39,919 bases of DNA from positions 1 to 39,919 of the forward strand of contig NZ_VIUE01000039.1 in the NCBI RefSeq assembly GCF_007828215.1, in the 5' to 3' direction. How positions within the stretch are numbered: the first letter of the stretch is position 1; each line of letters opens with the position of its first letter. The notes under the pieces are model-generated. The model did not search any database, was not told the DNA's origin, and was given only the letters and a program-made list of their open reading frames with translations. Below, piece after piece: positions 23,184-29,631 of the stretch. A program made the translations under genes and the position numbers. This stretch comes from Pseudomonas sp. SJZ074. GTDB taxonomy: Bacteria; Pseudomonadota; Gammaproteobacteria; Pseudomonadales; Pseudomonadaceae.

Positions 23184-23576
23184 GTGAGAGTGTTTGTTTT
23201 GGTAGCGCGTGACGGGTCACGCTTGAATAGTGAAGCGGTTGAATTGACCCAGGCTTGTATCGAGGCGTTGCGTGTCGACGCGGTACTGGAGAGGGATGGC
23301 CAAGTGGTGGACCGCTTGGGGTCCCTGGGGCTCGGCCGGCCTGGTTTATTTGACGTGCCCCGGCCCGAAGGGCTTAGGCCGACAAGCGATGAGGTCCGCG
23401 CTTTGGTAGGTGTTGCTGGCTTAAATGGAACGCAAGTAGCTCGCCTGGTCGGCAGTGATCCACGGAAATTCCGCGCTTGGGTCGGTGGGGAAAGCTCAAT
23501 GCCTTGGGCCGCCTGGCACGTCTTGGCCGTTTTTTTAAGGCTCTCTGAGCCGGCCCTTTACAGTAAAGCTAAATAG
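23184..23576 (+). CDS. Putative HTH regulator between two iteron arrays
   Basis: About 130 residues. The C-terminal half (TSDEVRALVGVAGLNGTQVARLVGSDPRKFRAWVGGESSMPWAAWHVLAVFLRLSEPAL) has the pattern of an XRE-like HTH (LNGTQVARLVG-SDPRKFRAWVGG), as in plasmid and ICE regulators. The N-terminal half (RVFVLVARDGSRLNSEAVELTQACIEAL) is unknown. The start is uncertain: GTG 23184 is chosen, and TTG 23178 or GTG 23190 are possible. Iteron arrays lie immediately on both sides, so its expression may be tied to the partition protein. Confidence 0.6.
   Translation: MRVFVLVARDGSRLNSEAVELTQACIEALRVDAVLERDGQVVDRLGSLGLGRPGLFDVPRPEGLRPTSDEVRALVGVAGLNGTQVARLVGSDPRKFRAWVGGESSMPWAAWHVLAVFLRLSEPALYSKAK
23209..23220. 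promoter_or_regulatory. Palindrome GTGACGGGTCAC
   Basis: One of three identical 12-mers (1879, 23209, 36221), forming the GTGAC-N2-GTCAC branch of the dispersed palindrome family. It lies in the first codons of the regulator gene. Confidence 0.45.
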
Positions 23577-23597
23577 CTATTGTGCTAAATAGCTATT
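23567..23597. repeat. Iteron array D
   Basis: Four 8-bp units: AGCTAAAT-AGCTATTG-TGCTAAAT-AGCTATTG. The array covers the -35 and spacer of a promoter at 23580-23607, so a bound protein would block it. Confidence 0.82.
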
Positions 23598-23607
23598 GAT
23601 GTAGAAT
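23580..23607 (+). promoter_or_regulatory. Promoter inside iteron array D
   Basis: TTGTGC (23580-23585), a 16-base spacer, then TAGAAT (23602-23607). It reads into the gene at 23657 and probably the long accessory operon beyond. The overlap with array D implies control by the iteron-binding protein. Confidence 0.6.
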
Positions 23608-23656
23608 GACGCTACGGCCAGGCGAAACCGCCCAGGCCAATACCGGAGTTCTACCG

Positions 23657-23983
23657 ATGCCCCACGTAAAAAACCAAACCAACGCCCAGCAAGTCGCCGC
23701 GACCATTTTCGACCAGCTTGGCGCCCGTCGCTTTTTGGTCATGACCGGCGCGCGCGACATGGTCACCACTCCCCAAGGTTTGCAATTCAAATTGCCGGCG
23801 AACTTTGCCAGCGGCGGCGTCAACATGATCCGTGTCGAGCTGAATGCCATGGATACCTACGACGTAATCGCCGGTCGTTGGGCGCGCTTCGAATTCAAGG
23901 AAAAGGGCCGCGAAGAGGGGATCTACTGTGAGGATCTGCAACGCGCCTTCACTCGCCTGACTGGCCTTGATACCCACCTGTAA
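23657..23983 (+). CDS. Conserved small accessory protein, unknown function
   Basis: A 108-residue protein (MPHVKNQTNAQQVAATIFDQLGARRFLVMTGARDMVTTPQGLQFKLPANFASGGVNMIRVELNAMDTYDVIAG...). Proteins of this look are common in Pseudomonas plasmids and integrative elements, but I know no function. I use ATG 23657 with GGAG upstream. It is the first gene after the array-D promoter. Confidence 0.65.
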   Translation: MPHVKNQTNAQQVAATIFDQLGARRFLVMTGARDMVTTPQGLQFKLPANFASGGVNMIRVELNAMDTYDVIAGRWARFEFKEKGREEGIYCEDLQRAFTRLTGLDTHL

Positions 23984-24028
23984 GGAAGTCGCCCCGGCCA
24001 GCGCCGGGGCGCCATGGAGTGCGCAACA

Positions 24029-25564
24029 ATGATCGATCCCAACGACCCGGGAACCCTGGACCTTATCGCGGCCTGCGAAGAGCCTTTGAGCGGCGCTGAG
24101 CGTGCGCGCAGGCACCGCCTCAAAAAGAAGCAAGAAAAAGAGGCTGGCCACCGCGCGGAGCTGGACCTAAAGGCCCCGGAGCTGGCCTTGTTGGGGGTTG
24201 CGCTGGGCGAGTTCCGCGACCGTTGGAAACGGGTACCGAGCAAGCTTTCCGCCGTCGAGGCGCTGTTGCCACGGGTGCCGGTCCCGTCGATTGCGCAGGC
24301 CTTTCCGGGGGATTCGGCGTGGTTGTCTGATGCGGCCCAGCAAGGGGCGGCCGAGTGGCCGGCGCACTCCGGCTATCAAGCTGACATCGGCATGCGTGAT
24401 TTGTCTGTTTATCGGCAGACCCCGCACGGACAGCCGGAAGTCGACGCCCTGGTGTTCCCCGGGGATACGGTATGGACCACTTATGGCACCGGCCCTTATC
24501 TGGTGAAAGAAGTAACGCGCCAATCGTGGAAAGGCCTTAGCTGTTTCAGCTTGTCCCTGTGCAGCGTCGACAGCGACCGCCGTCGCAAGCAAGAGGCGGA
24601 TAGCTGGATTAATGAAGTGGTCGCGGTGGATGGGCGTCTGCTTAAGCTGTTTGCCAACAATGAAGACGAAGTGTTCATTGCGCGCCGTGAGTTGTCGGGC
24701 GGGTACGTTGAAGAGGACGAGGCGGCGGCGGTGCGTGCGGAGTGTCGGCGAATCGTGGCCGGCAATCTTGCTAGCTATGAAGCGCGTATGGCCGGCAAGG
24801 TGCCCGCTCACGCGACGTTCGATGAGCTGGTGTTTAAGCTGCTGCCCTTCAAGGATCGCACGCTGTTGGAATGGACTCGGCGCAACGAGCAGTTGGTGCG
24901 CGAGACGCCGGCCGATCAGGCCTACCCGGCCGACCCGGAGAAACGCAACCTGCTGGGTAAGGCGCTGTGCGACAAGCATGAACTCAACAGCCGTTATCAG
25001 GTGCTGTTAGATCAGGCTCTAGAGCTTTACGAGCTGGTTGATTTAGCACAACACACACCACGCCTGAGCAACCCGGCCGGGTTTCTGCGGGAGTACAAAC
25101 GACATTCTGAAGGGTATGCCATAGCGGCGGCCACTGAGGGCCCACAATGGGTGCGCGAGCGCTTTACAAACTTCGGTAAGCGTCCTGTGAAAGGCGGGTG
25201 GCAGGCGCGCGCGGAGAGGGCAGAGAGCGAACTGGCGGTCAGGCCGGGTCAGTTGGCCGAAGCGCTCGCCGAGGCGGCGCATTACCGCGAGCAGCGCGAA
25301 GCCTTGCAGCGCGAAAACGAAAAGCTGATTGGTTGCTTGGCCGACCTTCAGCAGCTGGCGGAATCGCTCGGCGGCCCGCCGATGAAGATGGAGCGCGACC
25401 CGGTGAACCCGCGCGAGTTGCGCCGCCGGATTGAAGCCCTGGAGGAACAGAACGCCTTGGAAGTGGCCGACCGTGCGAAAGCGTTCGAGGCGGTGCGGGT
25501 GTTGACTGCGAGGCTCAAAAAAGCCGGCCTCCCCACGGATTACCGGGCGCAACCTGGTGAATAA
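24029..25564 (+). CDS. Large accessory protein with C-terminal coiled coil, unknown function
   Basis: A 511-residue protein. The N-terminus is strongly basic (ERARRHRLKKKQEKEAGHRAELDLK). A soluble middle follows (VYRQTPHGQPEVDALVFPGDTVWTTYGTGPYLVKEVTRQSWKGLSCFSLSLCSVD...). The last 130 residues are a coiled coil (RAERAESELAVRPGQLAEALAEAAHYREQREALQRENEKLIGCLADLQQLAE; RRRIEALEEQNALEVADRAKAFEAVRVLTARLKKAG). I recognise no enzyme motif. ATG 24029 has GGAG at 24016. A GC hairpin (CGCCCCGGC/GCCGGGGCG, 23991-24012) lies just upstream. Confidence 0.7.
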   Translation: MIDPNDPGTLDLIAACEEPLSGAERARRHRLKKKQEKEAGHRAELDLKAPELALLGVALGEFRDRWKRVPSKLSAVEALLPRVPVPSIAQAFPGDSAWLSDAAQQGAAEWPAHSGYQADIGMRDLSVYRQTPHGQPEVDALVFPGDTVWTTYGTGPYLVKEVTRQSWKGLSCFSLSLCSVDSDRRRKQEADSWINEVVAVDGRLLKLFANNEDEVFIARRELSGGYVEEDEAAAVRAECRRIVAGNLASYEARMAGKVPAHATFDELVFKLLPFKDRTLLEWTRRNEQLVRETPADQAYPADPEKRNLLGKALCDKHELNSRYQVLLDQALELYELVDLAQHTPRLSNPAGFLREYKRHSEGYAIAAATEGPQWVRERFTNFGKRPVKGGWQARAERAESELAVRPGQLAEALAEAAHYREQREALQRENEKLIGCLADLQQLAESLGGPPMKMERDPVNPRELRRRIEALEEQNALEVADRAKAFEAVRVLTARLKKAGLPTDYRAQPGE

Positions 25565-25610
25565 ATAATGCATCACAAGTGTTGCTTATGCAGCATAAGT
25601 GATGCATTAT
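25565..25610. promoter_or_regulatory. Nested palindromes upstream of hicA
   Basis: An outer inverted repeat ATAATGCATCAC (25565-25576) / GTGATGCATTAT (25599-25610) encloses an inner one, CTTATGC-A-GCATAAG (25585-25599). AT-rich nested operators are typical of autoregulated toxin-antitoxin promoters. HicB or the HicAB complex is the natural ligand, by inference. Confidence 0.65.
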
Positions 25611-25640
25611 GGCTTCACCGAAACGGACAGGACGACAGCA

Positions 25641-25823
25641 ATGAAGTGCAGCGAGTTTCGGCGGTGGTTGTTGGCCCAAGGCGTTGAGTTCAAAAGCGCC
25701 AAGGGCAGTCACTTCAAGATTTATTTGAATGGCAAGTCAACCGTCTTTGCGGACCATGGCAGCAAGGAAATGCACGAAGGGTTACGCAAAACCATCATCA
25801 AACAGTTGGGCCTCAAGGATTGA
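25641..25823 (+). CDS. hicA: HicA-family mRNA interferase toxin
   Basis: A 60-residue HicA toxin (usually 55-70). It has the dsRBD-like fold pattern: KCSEFRRWLLAQGVEFKSAKGSHFKIYLNGKSTVFADHGSKEMHEGLRKTIIKQLGL. His25 in KGSHFKI is the expected catalytic residue for ribosome-independent mRNA cleavage. I start at ATG 25641 (weak RBS, GGACGACAG). The adjacent hicB encodes the antitoxin. In a phage-plasmid such a pair would stabilise inheritance. Confidence 0.92.
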   Translation: MKCSEFRRWLLAQGVEFKSAKGSHFKIYLNGKSTVFADHGSKEMHEGLRKTIIKQLGLKD

Positions 25824-25854
25824 GGCTTGGCTGTACCCATTGAGAGGTGAGCCC

Positions 25855-26277
25855 ATGTACCAATATCCGCTCGAACTGCACACCGAACCGACTGGCGTCT
25901 GGTTGTCGTGCCCGGATATCCCGGAAATGAACGCCTCCGGCGATACCTTGGCCGAGGCCTTTGCCGAAGCCTTGGACGGCCTGGAGTCGGCCTTGTCGCT
26001 GTATGTCGAGCAGCGCCGCAAGATCCCGGCCGCCACGGCGCCGCGTGACCCGGCGATGGTGCTGCACCTGCCGGCGTTGACCGTGGCTAAGATCATGCTG
26101 TGGAACGCCATGTGTGACGAAGGCGTGGGCCGTGCCGAACTGGCTCGACGCATGGGCGTCACGCGCCAGATGGTCGACCGTCTGGTGGACTTCCTGCACA
26201 GCTCGAAAATTGAGCAGGTCGAGCGCGCCCTGGGTCTGTTGGGCCGCCGGTTGTCGTTGGTGTTGGAGGCGGCCTAA
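25855..26277 (+). CDS. hicB: HicB-family antitoxin
   Basis: A 140-residue antitoxin. The N-terminal part is the degenerate RNase H-like HicB fold (YPLELHTEPTGVWLSCPDIPEMNASGDTLAEAFAEALDGLESALSLYVEQRRKIP). The C-terminal part is a helix-turn-helix (GVGRAELARRMGVTRQMVDRLVDFLHSSKIEQVERALGLLGRRLSLVLE), so it should bind the operator at 25565-25610. It starts at ATG 25855 with GAGAGGTGA upstream, 31 bases after hicA. Confidence 0.92.
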   Translation: MYQYPLELHTEPTGVWLSCPDIPEMNASGDTLAEAFAEALDGLESALSLYVEQRRKIPAATAPRDPAMVLHLPALTVAKIMLWNAMCDEGVGRAELARRMGVTRQMVDRLVDFLHSSKIEQVERALGLLGRRLSLVLEAA

Positions 26278-26285
26278 GCCGTGCC

Positions 26286-26297
26286 GTTACCCGTCAC
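26286..26297. promoter_or_regulatory. Palindrome variant GTTACCCGTCAC
   Basis: One mismatch from the GTTAC-N2-GTAAC consensus. It is a hybrid of the two branches, in the gap between hicB and the next gene. Confidence 0.4.
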
Positions 26298-26314
26298 GAA
26301 AGGAGGGCTTTGCC

Positions 26315-26563
26315 ATGACCGACGTAGACGAAAAGTCCCGGCGCCTGGCGGACTGGCAAGAGCTGCTAGGTACCGCGGGGGAGGGTGGCGGCCTGGAGGC
26401 CTGGCGGGAGCGGTTGAGCCAGGACGCCGAAGCCATGAGAGCCCAAGGCCTGATCGACTGGGAAGAGGCGTTCGAGCTGCGCGAGCTGGCCGACGCTGCC
26501 TACAGCCATCACTTGGAAGACGCCATTGTCCGTGAGCTGAATCAATATGAACCTAAGCCATGA
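26315..26563 (+). CDS. Small acidic protein, unknown function
   Basis: An 82-residue, Glu- and Ala-rich helical protein (MTDVDEKSRRLADWQELLGTAGEGGGLEAWRERLSQDAEAMRAQGLIDWEEAFELRELADAAYSHHLEDAIVREL...). It is not recognised. It starts at ATG 26315 with a strong GAAAGGAGGG. It lies in a run of small accessory genes shared in style with Pseudomonas plasmids and ICEs. Confidence 0.6.
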   Translation: MTDVDEKSRRLADWQELLGTAGEGGGLEAWRERLSQDAEAMRAQGLIDWEEAFELRELADAAYSHHLEDAIVRELNQYEPKP

Positions 26564-26706
26564 TTGAGCAGCGCCCGGCGGTTGTTGTGGGGGCTCTCCG
26601 ATTTTCGTGTCAGACCGTTCCGAGGCTGACGGATGGCGCGCCCGGGCCAGGCTGAGCGGGCACCCTTGAACATTGTTATGCCCACCAACGGAAAGGAACC
26701 CCCAGT

Positions 26707-26928
26707 ATGAGCCAAGCCCCGAACCTGATTTCCATCACCGCCGGCGAGCACACCGGTTATGACGAACTGAGCGACGCGCAGACCCTGGCCCTGGCCCAGT
26801 TCGTCAAGCGCCTGACCTGGTCGGACATGCGCGGCTGTGCGGCGGACGATGACGAGGCTTACGAGATCCGCGAAGCGGTGGGCAAGCTGCAAAACGCTTT
26901 GGCCCTAGCCGGCTACGCGCCGCGTTGA
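26707..26928 (+). CDS. Small accessory protein, unknown function
   Basis: 73 residues (MSQAPNLISITAGEHTGYDELSDAQTLALAQFVKRLTWSDMRGCAADDDEAYEIREAVGKLQNALALAGYAPR). It is not recognised by function. The sequence is a typical small, acidic, helical accessory protein of Pseudomonas plasmids and ICEs. It starts at ATG 26707 behind the leader box GAAAGGAACCCCC (26691-26703), which recurs before neighbouring genes. Confidence 0.62.
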   Translation: MSQAPNLISITAGEHTGYDELSDAQTLALAQFVKRLTWSDMRGCAADDDEAYEIREAVGKLQNALALAGYAPR

Positions 26929-26947
26929 ACTGAAAGGAATCCCCGCT

Positions 26948-27184
26948 ATGCCGATGATCGATGCTGACCAACTGAAACCCGCTCTCGCGGCTTGGCATGA
27001 GGCCAACGAGGCATTTAGCACGGCCGCCCTGGCCTTGCGCAATGCGACGGACCGAGGCGACCGGGCCGCGACTCAGGAGCTGTATGACCGCGCCCAGGAC
27101 GCGCATGAGGCCAAGCACGACCGCGCCGCCGATGTAGCGCGCCTGGTGGCTCGCCTGATCCATGAAGCCGAGCGCGAAGGGTAG
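26948..27184 (+). CDS. Small accessory protein, helical
   Basis: 78 residues, almost entirely helical and Ala-rich (LKPALAAWHEANEAFSTAALALRNATDRGDRAATQELYDRAQDAHEAKHDRAADVARLVARLIHEAE). It is not recognised. It starts at ATG 26948 after leader box GAAAGGAATCCCC (26932-26944). Confidence 0.6.
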   Translation: MPMIDADQLKPALAAWHEANEAFSTAALALRNATDRGDRAATQELYDRAQDAHEAKHDRAADVARLVARLIHEAEREG

Positions 27185-27193
27185 GCCCGTCGC

Positions 27194-27205
27194 GTTACGC
27201 ATAAC
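27194..27205. promoter_or_regulatory. Palindrome variant GTTACGCATAAC
   Basis: One mismatch from GTTAC-N2-GTAAC, intergenic, six bases before an orphan GAAAGGAACCCCC leader box at 27211-27223. Confidence 0.4.
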
Positions 27206-27278
27206 GAACAGAAAGGAACCCCCGCCCTCGATCCCGAGCGCTACACTGCCCGCACCATCTGACTATTAAGGAGTGTCT

Positions 27279-27485
27279 ATGAGCTTTGCCCATATCGGTG
27301 AAATCAAGGAAGTAAGCGATTTTATGCAAGCCAATGAGCTGATCGAGGCGGGAGCCGAGCTGCTGGCTATCGTGCCCGGCTGGACCTCTGACAGCACGCC
27401 ATGCACGCTGTTTTACCTCGGCCAGCCGAAGGTGAAGAAAAACCCGCTGGAAGGCTTCAAGCTGGGCAAGCACGTCACTGGCTGA
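27279..27485 (+). CDS. Small protein of unknown function
   Basis: 68 residues (MSFAHIGEIKEVSDFMQANELIEAGAELLAIVPGWTSDSTPCTLFYLGQPKVKKNPLEGFKLGKHVTG), with the look of a small alpha/beta fold. It is not recognised. I choose ATG 27279, five bases after AAGGAG, rather than GTG 27273, which lies inside the RBS. A palindrome and a strong terminator follow, so the cassette ends here. Confidence 0.62.
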   Translation: MSFAHIGEIKEVSDFMQANELIEAGAELLAIVPGWTSDSTPCTLFYLGQPKVKKNPLEGFKLGKHVTG

Positions 27486-27491
27486 CCCTGC

Positions 27492-27503
27492 GTTACGAGT
27501 AAC
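27492..27503. promoter_or_regulatory. Dispersed palindrome GTTACGAGTAAC
   Basis: An exact GTTAC-N2-GTAAC site in the non-coding gap between the gene stop and a terminator. Confidence 0.5.
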
Positions 27504-27519
27504 GCCGTTTATGTCAAAT

Positions 27520-27558
27520 AGGCCCCCACACCCTGGCCAGGTGCGGGGGCCTTTTTTT
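27520..27558 (+). terminator. Intrinsic terminator
   Basis: AGGCCCCC pairs with GGGGGCCT around an inner palindrome CCTGGCCAGG, followed by seven T. The inverted sequence is long and perfect. Confidence 0.9.
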
Positions 27559-27654
27559 GTACCCGTGGAAACCAGAACCCCCTACACTGGATAACCAAAC
27601 TCCCGGGGGCTGGTTTTACGCATTGGGGGCCCCTCACTCGAAAAGGAATCGCCG

Positions 27655-27933
27655 GTGTACGAGCCATTGACCGACCCTGCCGCCAAAGCGGCCGCCAATC
27701 AGTATTTTGATGACCTGATCGCCCTGGTAGATCCTGCCGCCGTGTTGCCACAGTTACGGCCAGTGCTCGAGGACCTGCGTTTTGAAACCCTCAATCATGC
27801 CGGCATGCTGCGCACGCAAAATCACTTGCGCGGCTTCCTGTGGGGGCTGATGGTGGCCGGCACCCTGACGCCTGCGCAGATGAGCGAGATGAGCCAGCGC
27901 CTGGACCGTGGCCGCGATGCTGGGTGGCTGTGA
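27655..27933 (+). CDS. Small accessory protein, unknown function
   Basis: 92 residues (VYEPLTDPAAKAAANQYFDDLIALVDPAAVLPQLRPVLEDLRFETLNHAGMLRTQNHLRGFLWGLMVAGTLTPAQMSEMSQRLDRGRDAGWL). It is helical and not recognised. It starts at GTG 27655 after AAAAGGAATC. It heads a tight cluster of four genes whose starts and stops overlap (27933, 28175, 28417). Confidence 0.65.
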   Translation: MYEPLTDPAAKAAANQYFDDLIALVDPAAVLPQLRPVLEDLRFETLNHAGMLRTQNHLRGFLWGLMVAGTLTPAQMSEMSQRLDRGRDAGWL

Positions 27934-28178
27934 TGAGCGCCCGTGACCGTAACGCGGCCCGGTACCGCCGCGACGAGGGCCTGAACGCCTGGTCCCAGCG
28001 CTGGGTGCTGGACGGCAATATGTTGTTGTGCGCCCTGTGCAGCGTGGGCCAGTTTGCCCGGGACGCGGGAGAGCCGTTCCAGCACGGCGCCGGTTGCGCA
28101 ATCGACAGTGAGTTTGCCAAACACCCGTGGCACGAGCTGGCCGCGCTGCTGGGCGACCTGCCGGCGGTGCCGGCATGA
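27933..28178 (+). CDS. Small Cys/His-containing accessory protein
   Basis: 81 residues (MSARDRNAARYRRDEGLNAWSQRWVLDGNMLLCALCSVGQFARDAGEPFQHGAGCAIDSEFAKHPWHELAALLGDL...). CxxC at CALC and a later HGAGC could bind zinc. It is not recognised. Its ATG overlaps the previous stop (TGATG). Confidence 0.6.
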   Translation: MSARDRNAARYRRDEGLNAWSQRWVLDGNMLLCALCSVGQFARDAGEPFQHGAGCAIDSEFAKHPWHELAALLGDLPAVPA

Positions 28179-28420
28179 GCGACCTCGAAGCGCCGTTGGC
28201 ACGCTTGAACCTGCCGACCCACGTCCACGCCCAGGCGGTCAAATTGCTGCGGGCCATCGCCCAGGCGCGCACGCCGGGCGACTGCACGCGCGCGGCCGAC
28301 CGCGCCGAAGGCTTTGTGCTGGGTCTGGAAACGCTCCGGGCGCTGAACGCGGCGAGCCTGGAGGGGCTGTACCTGGCCTTTGAGCAGGCGGCCACGGTTC
28401 GCATGGTGATGCTGTCGTGA
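28175..28420 (+). CDS. Small helical accessory protein
   Basis: 81 residues, helical (LNLPTHVHAQAVKLLRAIAQARTPGDCTRAADRAEGFVLGLETLRALNAASLEGLYLAFEQAATVRM). It is not recognised. It overlaps both neighbours by four bases (ATGA and GTGA), a translationally coupled operon. Confidence 0.6.
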   Translation: MSDLEAPLARLNLPTHVHAQAVKLLRAIAQARTPGDCTRAADRAEGFVLGLETLRALNAASLEGLYLAFEQAATVRMVMLS

Positions 28421-28668
28421 TCGGCGAAGCGATCCACGATGACACGTTGAAGGCCCTGGTCAGCCAGCACGCGGTGCGCGATGTGGTGGTGGGCCGCCTC
28501 GAGGGCGATAACCACCGCTGGACCCTGTCGGTGCGCCTGGGCGCACCCACGGCGCGGCTGATCCCGGTGCGCTCGCGGCGTGAGCCGCTGCGCATCTGGA
28601 AGAGTGCCAGCGCGGTGGTCAAGTACGCCGACGCGATAGGCCTGCGCAGCTTCACCGTCGAGCTGTAG
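28417..28668 (+). CDS. Putative partition-associated small protein (ParC/KfrB-like)
   Basis: 83 residues (IHDDTLKALVSQHAVRDVVVGRLEGDNHRWTLSVRLGAPTARLIPVRSRREPLRIWKSASAVVKYADAIGLRSFTVEL). The pattern 'VGR..G..W.L.VRLG...R.L...R...R.W.S...VV.YA...G...F.V' resembles small plasmid proteins annotated as ParC-family partition-associated. Similarity is by memory of the pattern and is not certain. It starts at GTG 28417, coupled to the previous gene. It ends the rightward accessory operon. Confidence 0.5.
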   Translation: MIGEAIHDDTLKALVSQHAVRDVVVGRLEGDNHRWTLSVRLGAPTARLIPVRSRREPLRIWKSASAVVKYADAIGLRSFTVEL

Positions 28669-28677
28669 CGCGCAGGC

Positions 28678-28872
28678 TTAGATGCCCTGGTCCTTGGCCG
28701 CCTGGTCCACCGCTTCGGCCAGGATGATGGCCGTGGTGCTCAAGCTGCTGTAGATCCGTTGCAGCTCAAGCATGGGCGCGCTGGCCGGCGTGCGCCGGTT
28801 GAGCGCGTGCTGTTCGCGGAACTGGCGTAACAGGTCCAGCTGGTGTTCGCTCAAATCGAGGGTGATTTTCAC
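28678..28872 (-). CDS. Small protein of unknown function
   Basis: 64 residues (VKITLDLSEHQLDLLRQFREQHALNRRTPASAPMLELQRIYSSLSTTAIILAEAVDQAAKDQGI), with a beta strand followed by helices, possibly a small RHH-like or DNA-associated protein. I choose GTG 28872 because AGGAAAC lies upstream on that strand. The frame upstream of it runs through a terminator hairpin. It is convergent with the accessory operon. Confidence 0.5.
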   Translation of the reverse strand: MKITLDLSEHQLDLLRQFREQHALNRRTPASAPMLELQRIYSSLSTTAIILAEAVDQAAKDQGI

Positions 28873-28925
28873 GGCGTTTCCTATCGTGTCATTCGGGGAG
28901 CGTTTTCTGACGCAAACGGCGGGCA

Positions 28926-28953
28926 CAAAAAAACCGCCGTTGGAGGGGCGGTT
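28926..28953 (-). terminator. Intrinsic terminator (leftward)
   Basis: On the minus strand, AACCGCC-CCTCCAA-GGCGGTT is followed by a run of T. It lies upstream of the small gene at 28872, so it insulates that gene from transcripts entering from the right. Confidence 0.75.
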
Positions 28954-28993
28954 CTTTGTTGCGAGTCCGGTTAGGGGCCGGGCTTGCTGTCTT

Positions 28994-29012
28994 ACAGGGA
29001 GCATTGACGTGT
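28994..29012 (+). repeat. 19-bp direct repeat, copy 1
   Basis: The sequence ACAGGGAGCATTGACGTGT also occurs at 29349-29367. It contains a ribosome-binding-like AGGGAG and a GTG codon. Confidence 0.8.
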
Positions 29013-29348
29013 GCGGTGATCTTAGCGCCCGGGCGCAAGCGATTACAAGGAAAAAATCATAAATAACGATCTAGCGGGCCGTTCTGGCGTTGCGAATATG
29101 CAAATCCATAAAAAAATTTTCTGCGCTCAAACGCCCAGCCGGCGTGGGTTTCAAGGCTAAAAGCCGCTTGCGGTGCCATCATGAGCCATTTCGCCGCACC
29201 AAGGAGGCACGATTTTCATTATATTGATGACGTTCCGCGTTCGTCACCGTTGAGGTTGGCCGGGCCTGCGCGCGAATTTTGGCCCTCCCGACACGGGCCT
29301 TGGAATCCGTGCCGGATTGACTCGGGAGGCCATTAGCCCAGCCGCCTC

Positions 29349-29367
29349 ACAGGGAGCATTGACGTGT
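29349..29367 (+). repeat. 19-bp direct repeat, copy 2
   Basis: Identical to 28994-29012, 355 bases away. The GTG at its end opens a nine-codon frame. Confidence 0.8.
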
Positions 29368-29432
29368 TCCTGAAGGTGCGCGTGTTCCGGTAAGCGCACT
29401 GGAGGTACGGCCCAACCACGGGAGGGCCGTGT

Positions 29433-29531
29433 ATGTCTAAGTTTGGACGTGCGTGGGACTCCGTATGGAAAGCGTTTCAGGCTTATCGCCTGTACGAATT
29501 CCTACGGGATCAGCTTAGCGACCTGTTGTAA
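29433..29531 (+). CDS. 32-residue small protein with its own terminator
   Basis: The product is MSKFGRAWDSVWKAFQAYRL followed by YEFLRDQLSDLL. It is an amphipathic helix with no membrane segment. GGGAGGG lies upstream, partly within a hairpin CGGCCC/GGGCCG (29409-29430) that could control its translation. A strong terminator follows 12 bases after the stop, so the gene forms a compact unit. It is not recognised, and too short for certainty. Confidence 0.5.
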   Translation: MSKFGRAWDSVWKAFQAYRLYEFLRDQLSDLL

Positions 29532-29543
29532 GGTCTAGCAGTA

Positions 29544-29578
29544 CCCCGCCTCGACTTCGGTCGGGGCGGGTTTTTTTT
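29544..29578 (+). terminator. Intrinsic terminator
   Basis: CCCGCC pairs with GGCGGG with an inner CGAC/GTCG stem, followed by eight T. It faces the leftward terminator of the par operon. Confidence 0.9.
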
Positions 29579-29586
29579 CGCCCAAA

Positions 29587-29612
29587 GAAAAGCCCCGCCA
29601 GGTGCGGGGCTT
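29587..29612 (-). terminator. Intrinsic terminator of the par operon (leftward)
   Basis: On the minus strand, AAGCCCCGCACCTGGCGGGGCTT is followed by TTCTTT. The same hairpin core occurs after the capsid gene (5765). Confidence 0.75.
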
Positions 29613-29631
29613 GTGGTGAATCATGAGGCGG

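Larger units (their letters stand above)
28873..29432. other. Almost gene-free structured region
   Basis: It has no long gene. It contains a 19-bp direct repeat (28994-29012 and 29349-29367), each copy ending in a GTG start behind AGGGAG. Behind these lie mini-frames of 17 codons (29009-29062, MCGDLSARAQAITRKKS) and 9 codons (29364-29393, MFLKVRVFR). AAGGAGG at 29202 precedes another mini-frame at 29226 (MTFRVRHR). A long stem is at 29281-29331: GGCCCTCCCGA pairs with TCGGGAGGCC and encloses CACGG/CCGTG. An AT-rich stretch lies at 29107-29130. This could be a leader RNA, ncRNA or origin-like element. Confidence 0.4.

Noticed and set aside
24167..24979. Minus-strand frame of 270 codons opposite the large accessory gene
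   Set aside because: The plus-strand frame is longer, has a RBS and fits its operon. The antisense frame lacks all of these.
29281..29332. tRNA-like structure
   Set aside because: The stem-loop has no matching D and anticodon arms and no GTTCRAnYC T-loop consensus. No tRNA gene was found in the window.
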